This document shows positions 23,615 to 35,754 of a DNA stretch of 64,000 nucleotides, piece by piece; position 1 is the first letter of the stretch, and every line of letters begins with the position of its first letter. Made by a program: the position numbers and the translations under genes. This stretch comes from Aporrectodea caliginosa (Eukaryota > Annelida > Clitellata > Crassiclitellata > Lumbricidae), in the NCBI GenBank assembly GCA_020284085.1, contig JACEVL010000338.1, positions 564,562-628,561 of the forward strand, in the 5' to 3' direction. The notes under the pieces were generated by a model. That model did no database searches and had not been told where the DNA came from. It was given only the letters and a program-made list of their open reading frames with translations.

Positions 23615-24821
23615 GTAAGTTCTTTGCAGCTATTTCTTAACTTTCTATGTATGCATCAATTATGGTACTGGGTATGTCCATTTAATGTATTGACTCATTT
23701 GCTATTTGCTATTTTGTTTGTTATTACTAAGAACTTATTCCGGTCTGTTGTGTAGCATCATAATTTTTTGCGATTTAGTTTTCTTACTAGTCTGTTTCGT
23801 TGAGGTTTTGCATGAACCCAGGGCCTACTTTTTTGTATCGAAAGCTATTGTTTGCACAATTTGATTCCGAAGTTGTGAGTTACATAAAATGGTAGTTACG
23901 TGTTTGGACAAAAGCATGCATGCACACACACAAGCGCACATACTTACAAATAACTTACATACAATACATTATAAACATACATATTTTAGTCAAGGTCCCT
24001 GGAGACGCTTATCGGTTTGAGGACAGCAATCTTCCAATTTGCATTCGATAAAGAAAGATTCTTATAATGAAATCTCGCGCAAAGAATTAATTATCTTTTT
24101 CCATGACGTTAAGTTAACGCTTACCAAAAGAAAAGAAACCGGCAGCTACGATAGATTCTTTTTCCGAAAGGTCTGAAATTAATTAAGTTTCTCTTCTATC
24201 TGGAGGTCGACAAAGACATGCATACTTTTGGAGAGTTGAGACATTGCAACCTTTAAGCCATCCAATCTTGTGTGTTGGTGCAGATATTGCGTAGTAGATT
24301 TCGAACACCATGGAAGAGCGAGAGGAGAAACAAAATGATGTATGTGCTTTAGGGGTGTCCAGAAAAATGACACATCGCAGGAAACACCCATATTGAAGTT
24401 TTTCCAGTTATTCTATTCATCTATTGTCTATAAATATTTTTTACAGAATTTTATAATGTTATCCCCTCAAAGCCCCCGAACATACCCTACTTAAACTCCC
24501 AGACCTGAAGACGCCCATGCTCGGATCTTGGAACTTGGGTCCATTGTCGATTTACTCTTTTTATCACAAAATATAATATTAATACTCTGATTTGGATGAA
24601 CTTTTTATTTCTTGTTTCTAAGTGATGAGAGCTATATTCTGATAAAATATAGATACTAAATTCATGGTCATTAAAGGATTTTTCAAGGTCATAAGAAACG
24701 AAATCGAACAAAAATTGAAGAAAATGATCAGATCTCAGCCAATAATTGTTGAAATTGGTTAATTCTTTCTTGTATTTCTCGTCTGGATAAGGGCTACCTG
24801 TGATAAGAAACAAGGGTTCCA

Positions 24822-24935
24822 AATACAAGACGATCAAAAGTTATTTTAATTACAAAAAGGTCAATTTTATAGAAAATTCATGGTCTGAAATTGACCTTTT
24901 TGTCCTTTAAATAACTTTTGATCGTCTTACATTTG
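24822..24935. repeat. long hairpin in intron
   Basis: Arms of about 45 bp (AGACGATCAAAAGTTATTTT and AAATAACTTTTGATCGTCTT, with AAAGGTCAATTT paired to AAATTGACCTTT) surround a loop of about 20 nt. It may be the end of a decayed inverted-repeat element. Confidence 0.75.
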
Positions 24936-24947
24936 GTGTCCTTGTGA

Positions 24948-25080
24948 TCGTAAAATGAGTTTTGAAACGATAGGTGAGTCACACAAGGTTCCGTTGCTGT
25001 GGACATCTGTGTCGAACTGTGACATATATAAATCATATAAACTGCTGCGTTTAGAATACGTAGGCCTACATAGGTAATAT
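24948..25080. repeat. direct repeat flanking Ig2 of unit 2, left copy
   Basis: About 130 bp (GATCGTAAAATGAGTTTTGA to CTACATAGGTAATA) repeated almost identically at 26104-26228. The left copy has 9 extra bases. Confidence 0.9.
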
Positions 25081-25698
25081 GCACTGGTTCTAACCCCCCC
25101 CCCATTATGTTTGTTTTCTTAGATAAGGTTTAATGCTTTGTACTGGTACGTTAATAATTGTACATGTACTAGATACTTATTTTATGAATACACTATACTA
25201 GATAACCTCTGTTAACCATCTAGCATCAGACTATGTACATAGGTGGACCCTGGTCCCTTCTGGGTTCCCTTTTGTTACCAACAGATCTTTGTTCTGTGTA
25301 CAGCGAAATGTTACTTTCTCAATGTTTGGAGCAATAAATTTAAAGTTATGGCTATCATGGTTATAATTACAGTGACTGTTACAATTACAAAGGCTGTCAT
25401 GGGTTCGGTATTCGTAATTGGTTTCGAGGATGTCTGAATTAAACATTTGGAATGTCGAAGATTTCTAATTATAGGATAGTATCGCAAAATCAAGCTCAAA
25501 CAGATTATGTGCGCTCGAAAATGATATGAAACTGTCGCCTCTTTGAATAATAAAAAAACACATCACATAGTTGAGCATAACTTAAACTATCACACGGTCC
25601 ACGAAAGTTGCATTACTAGAAAGAAGAAGAATTATCCTTATTCAATAAACACTAACAGAAAACTGACTGTTTAGCAATCAAACTATTTTGTCTCACAG

Positions 25699-26016
25699 GC
25701 ATCCGTCCACAGTGTTCCTGTATTCCGATCAATTATGCTTCCAATGTGTCGTGCAACTTCACTTACGGTGACAGCACATATCATCCGATCTATCCGATTG
25801 TTACCTGGAAACTCAATGGAGCGTTCTTGGCATCGTATACGCTTCCGAGGACCAGGATTGACCCGAATGTGTTCTATGCAGAATCAACCATTACAGATAT
25901 CAGTGGCGATCCTGGGGCCTATACATGCGAGCTGACTTTTGCTCCACCAACCGATATCCAATTTCCATACATCGCAACGAATGCGCCGGAGTTCAACGAC
26001 TCTTGTTCTATACAAG
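25699..26016 (+). CDS. Ig-like domain 2 exon, unit 2
   Basis: An internal exon of 318 bp, phase 1-1, acceptor TCTCACAG and donor GTTAGT at 26017. It starts GIRPQCSCIPINYASNVSCN and keeps the Ig core Cys19, Trp37 and DPGAYTC at 71-77, plus Cys6, Cys8 and Cys103. Differences from unit 1 cluster in codons 66-74 (TDISGDPGA against TSSGGDPAD), the E-F turn before the F-strand Tyr. The exon lies between two copies of a direct repeat of about 130 bp, so unequal recombination could remove it. Confidence 0.85.
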
Positions 26017-26103
26017 GTTAGTTTGCATGATGAAACCAACAATAAGAGAGATTGCAACCAATTAACACAGGAACACATTTTGGCATTGACAGATTTTATA
26101 TAT

Positions 26104-26228
26104 GATCGTAAAATGAGTTTTGAAACGATAGGTGAGTCACACAAGGTTCCGTTGCTGTGGACATCTGTGTCGAACTGTAAATCATATAAACTGCTGTGTT
26201 TAGAATACGTAGGCCTACATAGGTAATA
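26104..26228. repeat. direct repeat flanking Ig2 of unit 2, right copy
   Basis: Same orientation as 24948-25080 and nearly identical; see that entry for its ends. Confidence 0.9.
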
Positions 26229-26239
26229 GGTAAATATTT

Positions 26240-27000
26240 AAATTGATGTTAGGCACTCAGATTACTAACATGGTGACTGGAACTCAGTGTGTCCACGTTA
26301 GGCTGGGTGTTCTTCAAGGTTCCGTTCTTTGCACTCTTCTCTTCATCTTATATACAGCTGACAGCTTTCTTTTCCCCACTTGTGGAGCTTTTGGTCATCT
26401 CTTTCCGTTGATTTACAAACGTTTTTCATGGGTCTCTGGCATCCAAGCTACTTTTAGTTGGACGTATTCAATCTCTTTCTAGTCACCTTCACTTAATGGA
26501 TGTCATCCAATCGTCTCATACACAATGGTTCTAAAACCCAGTTTATCTGCTTTGGCTCTACTTAACAGCTCCAGAAGCATGAATTTTGTTCTGCTTTCTG
26601 TAAACATTCTGCTCTTCTCCTTTTTCGACTAGTTTTGCGATCTAAGTTTTACACTTGATAGTTCCCTTGACTTTTCAGAGCATATTTCCAATCTTACACG
26701 GTACTTATGTATGCTCTGAGGCGGCCCAGGATCATTCGTCTTCTCTGCAACTTTCACCACAATGATTTTATTTCTTCTACAATTGACTACTGCAATTCCC
26801 TCTTTCCAAGGCCCGTCTTCTTCCTCTCCAATCGGTACAAAACTCAGCTACTAGATTGATTGCCCGTGTACCCATATACTCCCACATAATAGCTTACTAC
26901 CTGCAAGTTTAAACAGCTACATTAGCTGCCTCTCTCTGCTCGCATTCAATTCAAAATTCTAAGTCTGATCAGCAAGGACCAACGCGGTCTTGCCCCGAAA
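26240..27000 (+). mobile_element. LINE reverse transcriptase fragment
   Basis: VTGTQCVHVRLGVLQGSVLC followed by TLLFILYTAD is the conserved block before the catalytic motif of a non-LTR reverse transcriptase. Downstream, broken frames resemble the C-terminal region (YCNSLFPRPVFFLSNRYKTQ type) up to about 27000. Confidence 0.75.
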
Positions 27001-27190
27001 TACTTCATTACATTCATTCATATCGAACATCTGCATAGCGGCTTCTCAAGAAAGCTATTCAGAGGCGCTCCCGACTCCAGCACGGCCAGATAGAACAGGT
27101 TTAAGTTGAGAAAGAACATTGATGAGAAGGTCCTAGGAACAAAGCGAAGCTCCATAGGGAGGCCATTCCAGGTCGAGTGACCCATCATTC
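27000..27190 (-). mobile_element. LINE 3'-end fragment
   Basis: An ATTCATTCAT run followed by CAGAGGCGCTCCCGACTCCAGC and GGAGGCCATTCCAGG is the inverted 3' end seen at other LINE fragments of the window (for example 34855 and 43740). Confidence 0.6.
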
Positions 27191-27281
27191 ATACTTCGAC
27201 TTCAGCCTTTTTCAGTATTTCAGTAAGATTAAAGAAATGCACGTGGAAAAATTCTAAACTTTAATTCAATTATATTTGTAG

Positions 27282-29907
27282 GGTGTCCAATAACAACGAC
27301 TGGCCTTTCAACAACACGAACAACGACAACTTTTCCATCGACAACAACCATTCCGTCAACAACAGCTGCCACTACTCCACCGACACCTACTCTTCCGTTA
27401 ACAGGAACTACTACTCCACCCACAACTACTCCTCCTATCACAGGAACTACTACTTCACCGACCACTACTCCCCCGTCAACAGGAACTACTACTCCACCGA
27501 CCACTACTCCCCCGTCAACAGGAACTACTACTCCACCGACAACTACTCCTCCGTCAACAGGAACTACTACTCCACCGACCACTACTCCCCCGTCAACAGG
27601 AACTACTACTCCACCGACAACTACTCCTCCGTCAACAGGAACTACTACTCCACCGACCACTACTCCCCCGTCAACAGGAACTACTACTCCACCGACCACT
27701 ACTCCTCCGTCCACAAAAACTACTACTCCACCCACAACTACTCCTCCGTCGACAGGAACTATCACTCCACCGACCACTACTCCTCCGTCGACAGGAACTA
27801 CTACTCCACCGACCACTACTCCTCCATCCACAGGAACTACTACTCCACCGACCACTACTCCTCCGTCAACAGGAACTACTACTCCACCGACCACTACTCC
27901 TCCGTCCACAGGAACTACTACTCCACCGACAACTACTAATCCGTCAACAGGAACTACTACTCCACCGACAACTTCTCCACCGTCGACAGGAACTATTACT
28001 CCACCGACAACTACTCCTCCGTCGACAGGAACTACTACTCCACCCACAACTACTCCTCCTTTCACAGGAACTACTACTCCACCGACAACTACTCCTCCGT
28101 CAACAGGAACTACTACTCCACCCACAACTACTCCTCCTTTCACAGGAACTACTACTCCACCGACCACTACTCCGCCGTCAACAGGAACTACTACTCCACC
28201 GACCACTACTCCTCCGTCAACAGGAACTACTACTCCACCGACCACTACTCGCCCGTCAACAGGAACCACTACTTCACCGACCACTACTTCCCCGTCAACA
28301 GGAACTACGACTCCACCAACCACTACTCCTCCATCGACTGGAACTACTACTCCACCGACCACTACTCCTCCTTCCACAGGAACTACTACTCCACCGACCA
28401 CTACTCCTCCGTCAACAGGAACTACTACTCCACCGACCACTACTCCCCCGTCAACAGGAACTACTACTCCACCGACCACTACTCCTCCGTCAACAGGAAC
28501 TACTACTCCACCCACAACTACTCCTCCTTTCACAGGAACTACTACTCCACCGACCACTACTCCTCCGTCAACAGGAACTACTACTCCACCGACCACTACT
28601 CCTCCGTCAACAGGAACTACTACTCCACCGACCACTACTCCCCCGTCAACAGGAACTACTACTCCACCGACCACTACTCCTCCATCAACAGGAACTACTA
28701 CTCCAACAACCACTACTCCTCCATCGACTGGAACTACTACTCCACCGACCACTACTCCTCCTTCCACAGGAACAACTACTCCACCGACCACTACTCCTCC
28801 GTCAACAGGAACTACTACTCCACCGACCACTACTCCTCCGTCAACAGGAACTACTACTCCACCGACCACTACTCCTCCGTCAACAGGAACTACTACTCCA
28901 CCCACAACTACTCCTCCTTTCACAGGAACTACTACTCCACCGACCACTACTCCTCCGTCAACAGGAACTACTACTCCACCGACCACTACTCCCCTACAGG
29001 AACTACTACTCCACCGACCACTACTCCTCCGTCAACAGGAACTACCACTCCACCCACAACTACTCCTCCTTCCACAGGAACTACTACTCCACCGACAACT
29101 ACTCCTCCGTCCACAGGAACTACTACTCCACCCACAACTACTCCTCCGTCCACAGGAACTACTACTCCACCGACAACTACTCCTCCATCTACTGGAACCA
29201 CTACTCCACCGACAACTATACCTCTGTCTACAGGAACTACTACACCACCTACAACTACTCCTCCGTTCACAGGAACTACTACTCCACCGACAACTACTCC
29301 TCCGTCAACAGGAACTACTACTCCACCCACAACTACTCCTCCGTCCACAGGAACTACTACTCCACCGACAACTACTCCTCCGTCCACAGGAACTACTACT
29401 CCACCCACAACTACTCCTCCGTCCACAGGAACTACTACTCCACCGACAACTACTCCTCCGTCAACAGGAACTACTACTCCACCCACAACTACTCCTCCTT
29501 CCACAGGAACTACTACTCCACCGACAACTACTCCTCCGTCCACAGCAACTACTACTCCACCCACAACTACTCCACCATCCACAGAAACTACTACTCCACC
29601 TACAACTACCTTTCATCTACAGGAACTACTACTCCACCCACAACTACTCCTCCTTCCACAGGAACTACTACTCCACCGACAACTACTCCTCCCTCGACAG
29701 GAACTACTACTCCACCGACCACTACTCTTCCATCTACAGGAACTACTACTCCACCCACAACTACTCCACCATCGACAGGAACTACTAGTAAACCTACAAC
29801 TACTCCTCCATCTACAGGACCTACCACTCCACCTACAACTACTCCTCCATCGACTGGAACTACTGCTCCACCGATAACTGTTGCTCCGACGATATCTACT
29901 CCTCCAG
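27282..29907 (+). CDS. mucin-type exon, unit 2 (reading frame broken as assembled)
   Basis: Acceptor ATTTGTAG before 27282 and donor GTACAG at 29908, matching the CCAG|GT end of unit 3. It starts GCPITTTGLSTTRTTTTFPS and becomes a repeat of the 39-bp unit TGTTTPPTTTPPS. Length is 2626 bp, not a multiple of three, unlike every intact exon here. Two indels explain it: 4 nt are missing at about 28991-28995, and 1 nt is missing at about 29610-29618. The Thr/Pro frame therefore moves twice and ends one base out of register. Read without correction, translation stops at TAG 29786-29788. Variant units (FTG, LTG, NPSTG) make this array older or less homogenised than unit 3. It may be an assembly error, a null allele or a decayed exon. 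Confidence 0.75.
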
Positions 29908-30015
29908 GTACAGGGTCCTCTCCTCCGCCGTTAGAAATGTATCGCCGATTTAGAACTGTGCATTTTTGTCCATTGGAAATGACCGGTGAAAATACAGATA
30001 TTTCCTATTGGCCAG
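29908..30015 (+). other. short intron segment before hAT copy B
   Basis: 108 bp between the unit 2 mucin donor and a transposon; it contains the left copy of the target duplication TTGGCCAG (30008-30015). Confidence 0.6.
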
Positions 30016-31689
30016 TAGTGTGGTCCAAAAATTAAAAGTTGGAAATGCATTGCTCCCCAAGGCTGCGCTTTTTACACATGAAAACATGAGTCTCTGTGCA
30101 AAATTTTGGAAAGATTGGATTATACTTAGAGGTCGCTATGTTTTTCTACTTTTTGCTTATTATAGTATGAACTTGTATAATTTTGATTTTTTTCAAATCA
30201 GTTATAATTTGTTTTCAAGTCAGTTTTTATTTTGAACAATAAACAGCCACGATTAGAAATATATACTGCAGTGTTACTGCTTAGTCAGGCTGCATTAAGT
30301 TTGGATAATTAAAGAAGTTATCCAGTCTGCATAAATCCCGTCATTGAACCCGCAACTCACTATTATTTCATTTTGCCTTCGATGAATGGAGACAAGTTGC
30401 AGCAAGTTTTGTTTCTGTGACTCATCCTTAGTACATAATTGTAAGAATGGATCACAGCCACTCCACGTTCTGCGCAGTCATTGACGACCATCAACAGTCT
30501 GACATTTGCCTTCATCGACTGGAAAGTAGGGTCCAGTGGTCAGGGAGTAGAAGCCTTTGATAGGAAGGCTGTGGGTTGTTCTTGACCCTGGATGGTAAGA
30601 AGATCAAGCAGTTTTAAAGATCTCCTTGTGACATACGCTTCCAGTGGAGTCTGGTGGTCGAAGGATTTCCTTTCCAGACGCTGCATGGATAACGGATTAG
30701 GTGGATGAGTAAGATTGTATTAACAGAGCAGCCTCGATGTCTTCAGTGACACGCTTATCAAAGAAAGCGCGTGGAATAAGGTGTTCGAAGAAATGTCAGA
30801 AATGACGACTGAAAGAGTTAATTTAAATCGACCTCAAACTGTAACTCCTTGAATCAGCAGAAATCTTGGCTCATACAACTTCCAGTGCTTGCGAACACCC
30901 GAATCAGCACGCTGTGCGGGATTCTAGCTATCTCCCGAATTACCAACGCAGCGACTATTGTTGCTTTCGTGGCCTCACCAACTGTTAGTCCATTCTGGTA
31001 ATGAAACATGAAATTCCTCAGGATTTCCTGATTTTTTTTTGAGAGTCCAGACCCAAGAATGTGTTTGTCAGGCATCCCTAACAACCAACATTGTTGGGAA
31101 CTCCTGGTTGATGCCAGTTCCACCAATAGCTGCCGTTTTTGTCACGTATGAGCTTCTATTGCAGAAAGTGAGAGAAAAAACATGTGCTGTAAGCTTATTT
31201 CATATTAAACGCTGGCTATATTCAGTTTAGATCCAAAAAGTTATTGCGAAAACATTCACAGATTAAAAATACACAGATTAAAAATACTCTATTCATGCTA
31301 AATTAGCAGCACGTAGAGCAATAATTGAACAATTCAATGAATATGAATCGAATTGTAATGAAAAGTTGGCATGCAAAATTAAAAAATTAGCTATAAGCCA
31401 ACAACCGTTTATCTATCATTGTTTTATTTGTAAATAAGCTTACTATTCTTTTATTTACTTAAATATAGTTTTCATATTGATCATGATTTAGAATGCAGTT
31501 ATTTACGCGTAAGATGAGCAATTTTTGCAATTTCTACAAAAAGTGTCAAAACCTAGCGACCTCTAAACATGCTCAGATCTCTTCAACTTTTTCAATACAG
31601 AGTCTTCTAGTCAAGTGTAACAGGGGCAGCCTTGTGGAGCAGCATATTTCGAAAAAATATTTTTTTACATGTAAGTTTGGACCACACTA
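30016..31689. mobile_element. hAT-type transposon, copy B, about 1.67 kb
   Basis: It starts TAGTGTGGTCCAAAAATTAA and ends GTTTGGACCACACTA. An exact 8-bp duplication TTGGCCAG lies at 30008-30015 and 31690-31697. Over its full length it is the reverse complement of copy A (14151-15878), with scattered substitutions. The different target duplication shows that it is an independent insertion. The TA-G-x-G start plus 8-bp target duplication fits hAT. The interior coding remnant runs opposite to copy A and has stops. Confidence 0.92.
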
Positions 31690-31697
31690 TTGGCCAG

Positions 31698-32385
31698 TGG
31701 CGGGTTTTCGAGCCCAACACGCTTCATATTTTCTCTGACTGCTTTCCCCTCGGACAAAATTTTGTTCTACAAACCATTACCTTAAAATGGTAGTGAAAAC
31801 GAAACTTTTACATCAACTGGAACTGACTAAGTGTCCGACCCCGTCTTCCACAAGTATTCTTGGCAACAGAATAATGTTGGAATGTTTATAGCCCACTTCT
31901 GAAGGCTTAGGGAAGATCCACGGGGAAATTCCGGACTGTTCGCTTTTAAAAAGTTTACTTTTTGTAGCAGTTAATTCATATATCGTTTGAATGCTGATAT
32001 CTTTGGGAAATGAGAAATGACAAGATATTTGCTTTAAATTTTTTTAAATTATGCCCAGTAATGATGTTCCTATGCCGTGGAAGCTCTAAGTCCATTACTA
32101 AGACTTGGAACTCTTTATGGATTGTAACATAAATATTTTGTTTTAATGTACGACAATTATAGATAAATTCACAAAACTGATTACAGAACTGCATTGAGCT
32201 GTCACTAAAGTTACTAAACAATGGAATAACCTCATGAAAATTTTTGGAGTTATTTACTGCACCAAAAGGCATCTTTAAAATACCTAGCCCCTTGAGTTTT
32301 CATAAATTTATTTTGAAACACTCTAATATATACATATGCATTCATACATACCTGCATACAGCCAAAGCCGCAAAGACGCGTGTAT
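31698..32385 (+). other. intron segment, nothing recognised
   Basis: No coding exon or identifiable element is visible. The stretch 32320-32385 is shared with 54000-54070 in the next unit. Confidence 0.4.
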
Positions 32386-33300
32386 TAGGGTGTCCCAAAA
32401 AACGATGGTTCTCAAATATCAATGGCTAACCTTTAAAAAAGTTTTTCCTTTCTATGCTGATAAAAAGTGCAATGTTAAAGAAAAAAATTGAACATCATTT
32501 AGCCGTTGCTCAAAGCCTTTTAAAATTTAGCACACCCCCATGATACAAGAACTTCAAAAAGCAACAGACATCAAGAAAACCACTCTAGCACTTGTAGTTC
32601 CGGAGATCCGAAGGTTAAACATTGCAGGCCAATGGAACCTGAACTACAAATATGCACTGAGCACGTGGTGTTAATTATTACTCTGCTGAGCAACTCATTT
32701 GGAATTAAAGACTCTGAAAACATCATATAGACGCCTGGAATTTTGTATATCACTTCTGTGAGGCCAAAGGTTTGCCATAAGAGGTCGAATGACCTTGAAC
32801 TACAATGTCAAGCGATGGTTATACGAAGGTCGTATCAGATTGTTTATATTACACTCTTGAATTTTCGTGCCCCCAATTAGCCTCTCGTGGTCTGACACCA
32901 TCGTTTTATCCTTCTCGAATAACGATATATTATTATTTAGCAGTGGATTTTTAAATGACTTTGAGCTTGGTCTTTCGATTGTCCTACAATTCTAGAAATA
33001 GCTTATTTGGCTTCTTCTACCCGGAAAACCCTATCATAGACACAAAAATCACTTCTCGATTCACTGTAGTTCCTGTGATACTCTGGGATAAAATTTCTCT
33101 AAATGGTAAATTAATGTGTACAATGTTATGTATGATTCAGCTATACTGACAGAGCTGAGCTCAGAGTCGCCTGAGCTGCGCCTAAATATTCAATTGATCT
33201 AATTAACTGTAACTTGGTACAATATAATAACTTTCTAGAGGTTGGCCATCAAGATAATTATATAAACTATTGAAAGTCTATGTATTTGTGGGACACCCTA
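32386..33300. mobile_element. hAT-type element, 915 bp (shared with next unit)
   Basis: The ends are TAGGGTGTCCCAAAAAACGA and GTGGGACACCCTA. An exact 8-bp duplication GCGTGTAT flanks it (32378-32385 and 33301-33308). The element plus its flanks is paralogous to 54071-55149 in the following intron, so it inserted before these introns were duplicated. It is non-coding apart from short decayed frames. Confidence 0.9.
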
Positions 33301-33590
33301 GCGTGTATGCATGCATGCGTACAGTATATACTATTCGGAAACGTTCTTAAGCTGTCTTGGTTCTTTCCGGCATTTGTCCATTATGCTACTTATTATGCCA
33401 CATGCTTTGGCTGTGATGCTTATTCTTGTCCACTTTCGACATCCCCTTTGTTTTCCAAGACACAAAACCACAACACAATGAACGTCAAGTTCGATATGTG
33501 GAAACATTTCTAAGCGTGAGGCTTCTGACGTAATCTCCAATCTTTCTTTTCTTTTCTTCCTAAGACAATTGAACGACTTGTCTCCTACTA

Positions 33591-33760
33591 GAGGTCTGCG
33601 GGTAGAACATTTTTGCTATCCGACCCGTACCCGTAACACAGGACCCCTAACCGTACCCGTATCCGACCCGTACTCGAAATTACTACCCAACCCGACCAGT
33701 ATCCGCGGGTATATCCGTGCCCGTACCGTACCCGCCACGTAATTAATAGGACTTCTCATA
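33591..33760. mobile_element. fragment of a TACCCG-rich hAT-type MITE
   Basis: TAGAGGTCTGCGGGTAGAAC followed by repeated CCGTACCCGTA words matches the left part of the complete element at 56620-57378. The right part and right terminus are missing. Confidence 0.75.
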
Positions 33761-34140
33761 ATCCCAATCCTACCAGTCCACGCAGTGGTGTCAACACAGT
33801 TGATAAAGAAACTGGCATTAATCGGATGACATTGAAACGCTACCGGTATGCAAGAAAAACGAAAGTCAACCTGGATAGTTTGTAAAGCCAATTTTTTGGC
33901 AAATCAAATTTTTACCAATGAAGAAGAAAAGTCTTGTGTCAAAGCAAAGTTTTACCCGTGAAGAAGAATTTTAAGTCTTTTTCAGTTTTTTCAATCTTTT
34001 CCAGTCTTCTTCATGCTTCAAAGCTACATGATCTGTCAACAACTACCTCCTTCCCGACTACCTTATTACTATTGGCCTACACTTTCTGACTGCAGGCCTA
34101 ATTAGATGAAAAAATAATAATAAAATAATGCAGCCAGCCA

Positions 34141-34410
34141 TACAGCATTTAATTGTAGCATATATTTGGAATTTTAAGTATTGCTAGAGTGAATTAGGTG
34201 ACAGTATTATATCTAAAGCAGCGAGTGGCCTGGCATCTCTATAAGTTGCTATTGCAATATCGCAATGTCACATATCCATAGTCAGCGAGCACTGTAAAAC
34301 AATTGCACAAGTCAACAAGTATTAGGTCACATGATTTATTTTGGTTGCCTTTTATACATTATTGGCTGCTGATTTCAGATCTGGTCTGTAAAAAAGGCTA
34401 CAGCGTACAT
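34141..34410 (-). repeat. inverted repeat, left arm
   Basis: 270 bp that is the reverse complement of 44663-44923, with few mismatches (shared words include AAAGCAGCGAGTGGCCTGGC and GGTCACATGATTTATTTTGG). The right arm lies immediately upstream of the unit 3 mucin acceptor, and part of it is conserved in unit 4. The left arm is therefore an inverted copy of that intron. Confidence 0.9.
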
Positions 34411-34594
34411 ATAAGGATATATATATATATATATATAAGTTTAGGCTGTCAAAATGTTGCGAATTGCATTGTCTTCATTATATCCAAAGTAACGTTTGCA
34501 CTTTTATCATTTAAAAAATCGTTTCCAACATTTCCTTCCTGTTGCAGACAAACAGATTAATGGCGCCCATTGGGGATCAAGGGTGCACATGGGT

Positions 34595-34817
34595 GGGATC
34601 AAGGGTGCCAACGGGTTGGCACCCTTGATCCCTTATGGGTGCCTTGTGTTTTTTGCCTGTAGATTTTCGTAGTTCGTATTTGTGAAAACCACTTTATGCA
34701 ACTTAGATAGAACAAAATAATTGCTATTAAATGGAATCTAATAAAACTTGATAGCGATTTTATGCCTTTTTTTAAAATTTGAATAATTCATCTTGAAAAA
34801 AGGATCAAGGGTGCCAA
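34595..34817. mobile_element. small TIR element or MITE with perfect end hairpin
   Basis: GGGATCAAGGGTGCCAA (34595-34611) pairs perfectly with TTGGCACCCTTGATCCC (34616-34632) across a 4-nt loop. The same word, in the left orientation, recurs at 34802-34816, so TTGGCACCCTTGATCC...GGATCAAGGGTGCCAA also delimits an element of about 200 bp. No target duplication was resolved. Confidence 0.65.
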
Positions 34818-34854
34818 GTCTCCCCTACTAGAGGCTTCTATATAATTATTGTGT

Positions 34855-35260
34855 GGTATAGTATCGTGTCTGAGAATTTATAAAGCACCTCTTACAGTAC
34901 TAGCTATTCAGAGACGCTCTCAGCGTGACAGCCCCGAAGAAATAAGAAAGTCTTCAAGCGGCGAAGGGATGGAGATGGGACCCAACTAGAATCTTACTAC
35001 GGATTGAGGGGGAGGTCATTCCACATAGAAGGGCGAATGGTGGCAAAGGTTCGGTGTTTGGCCATTACAGTCCTCTCCCGGGTAACTAGGAGATCAGGTC
35101 GATTCGCAAACCAGAGAAGGATGGAAGAGACAGCAGACAGAGGTTTGCGCACTAAGTCGTCGCAAAGGTATTTAGGATCTAGTCCCTGTTGAGTTCTTAG
35201 GACTAAGAGCAGTACCTTGTATTTGATACAAGAGTGAGACGAGTGACTGGTGACTCCAGA
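34855..35260 (-). mobile_element. LINE C-terminal fragment
   Basis: The minus-strand frame reads YKVLLLVLRTQQGLDPKYLC, then FANRPDLLVTRERTVMAKHR and PSMWNDLPL. This is the characteristic end of a non-LTR retrotransposon ORF2, followed by its 3' tail. Confidence 0.85.
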
Positions 35261-35445
35261 TCGCCCTGGGTTACTGCTGAAATTTGGCGTCCCATGGTTC
35301 TGTGCTTGGCCCACATTTTGTACACGGCCGATATTCCGTCTCTGCTTTCAAAGCACTGCGTTCCTGGTCTAGTAGTCACATTTACTGGCCTCGCTGGCCT
35401 TCAGGAAAATGCATTGGAAAATTTGTTCCGGCAATACGACTAGCC
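35250..35445 (+). mobile_element. LINE reverse transcriptase fragment
   Basis: A + strand frame containing SRSPWVTAE and VLCLAHILYTADIPSLLSKH matches the block just before the catalytic motif of reverse transcriptase. It abuts an oppositely oriented LINE fragment. Confidence 0.6.
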
Positions 35446-35754
35446 GTGAAGACGTCTTAACAACTGTCAAGTTTTTCTAGATCCCGGCCGAGTTAGTCTC
35501 TCGAAAACATTTCCACATTTTACAGGCACACTTTCTTATCGCATTTTAGAGTCACTGTTACCTCAACGTAACAATATACTCACACTTGAGTCTAAAATCG
35601 AGAGTCTTACGGTTGCTGCTTCAAGATATAAATTTCTTTTATATGCTGATATGTACATATATTTATATTTAGCAAAAGGCATTTTCTGACAAACATATAA
35701 TATGTGATGACAGAAAGCGAAGAAGATTAATCTAACGAAAGTTGTTGTTTTCAG

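Noticed and set aside
27229..29827. Long minus-strand frames of VVVGGVVVPVDGG type (up to 585 codons)
   Set aside because: They are the antisense reading of the 39-bp mucin repeat, with no splice or start context; the + strand has a conserved exon start, donor and phase.
33591..34830. A complete TACCCG-rich hAT element ending near 34830 (CTACTAGAGG)
   Set aside because: The right terminus lacks the GCGGGT tract and the flanks are not an exact duplication; only the left fragment is supported.
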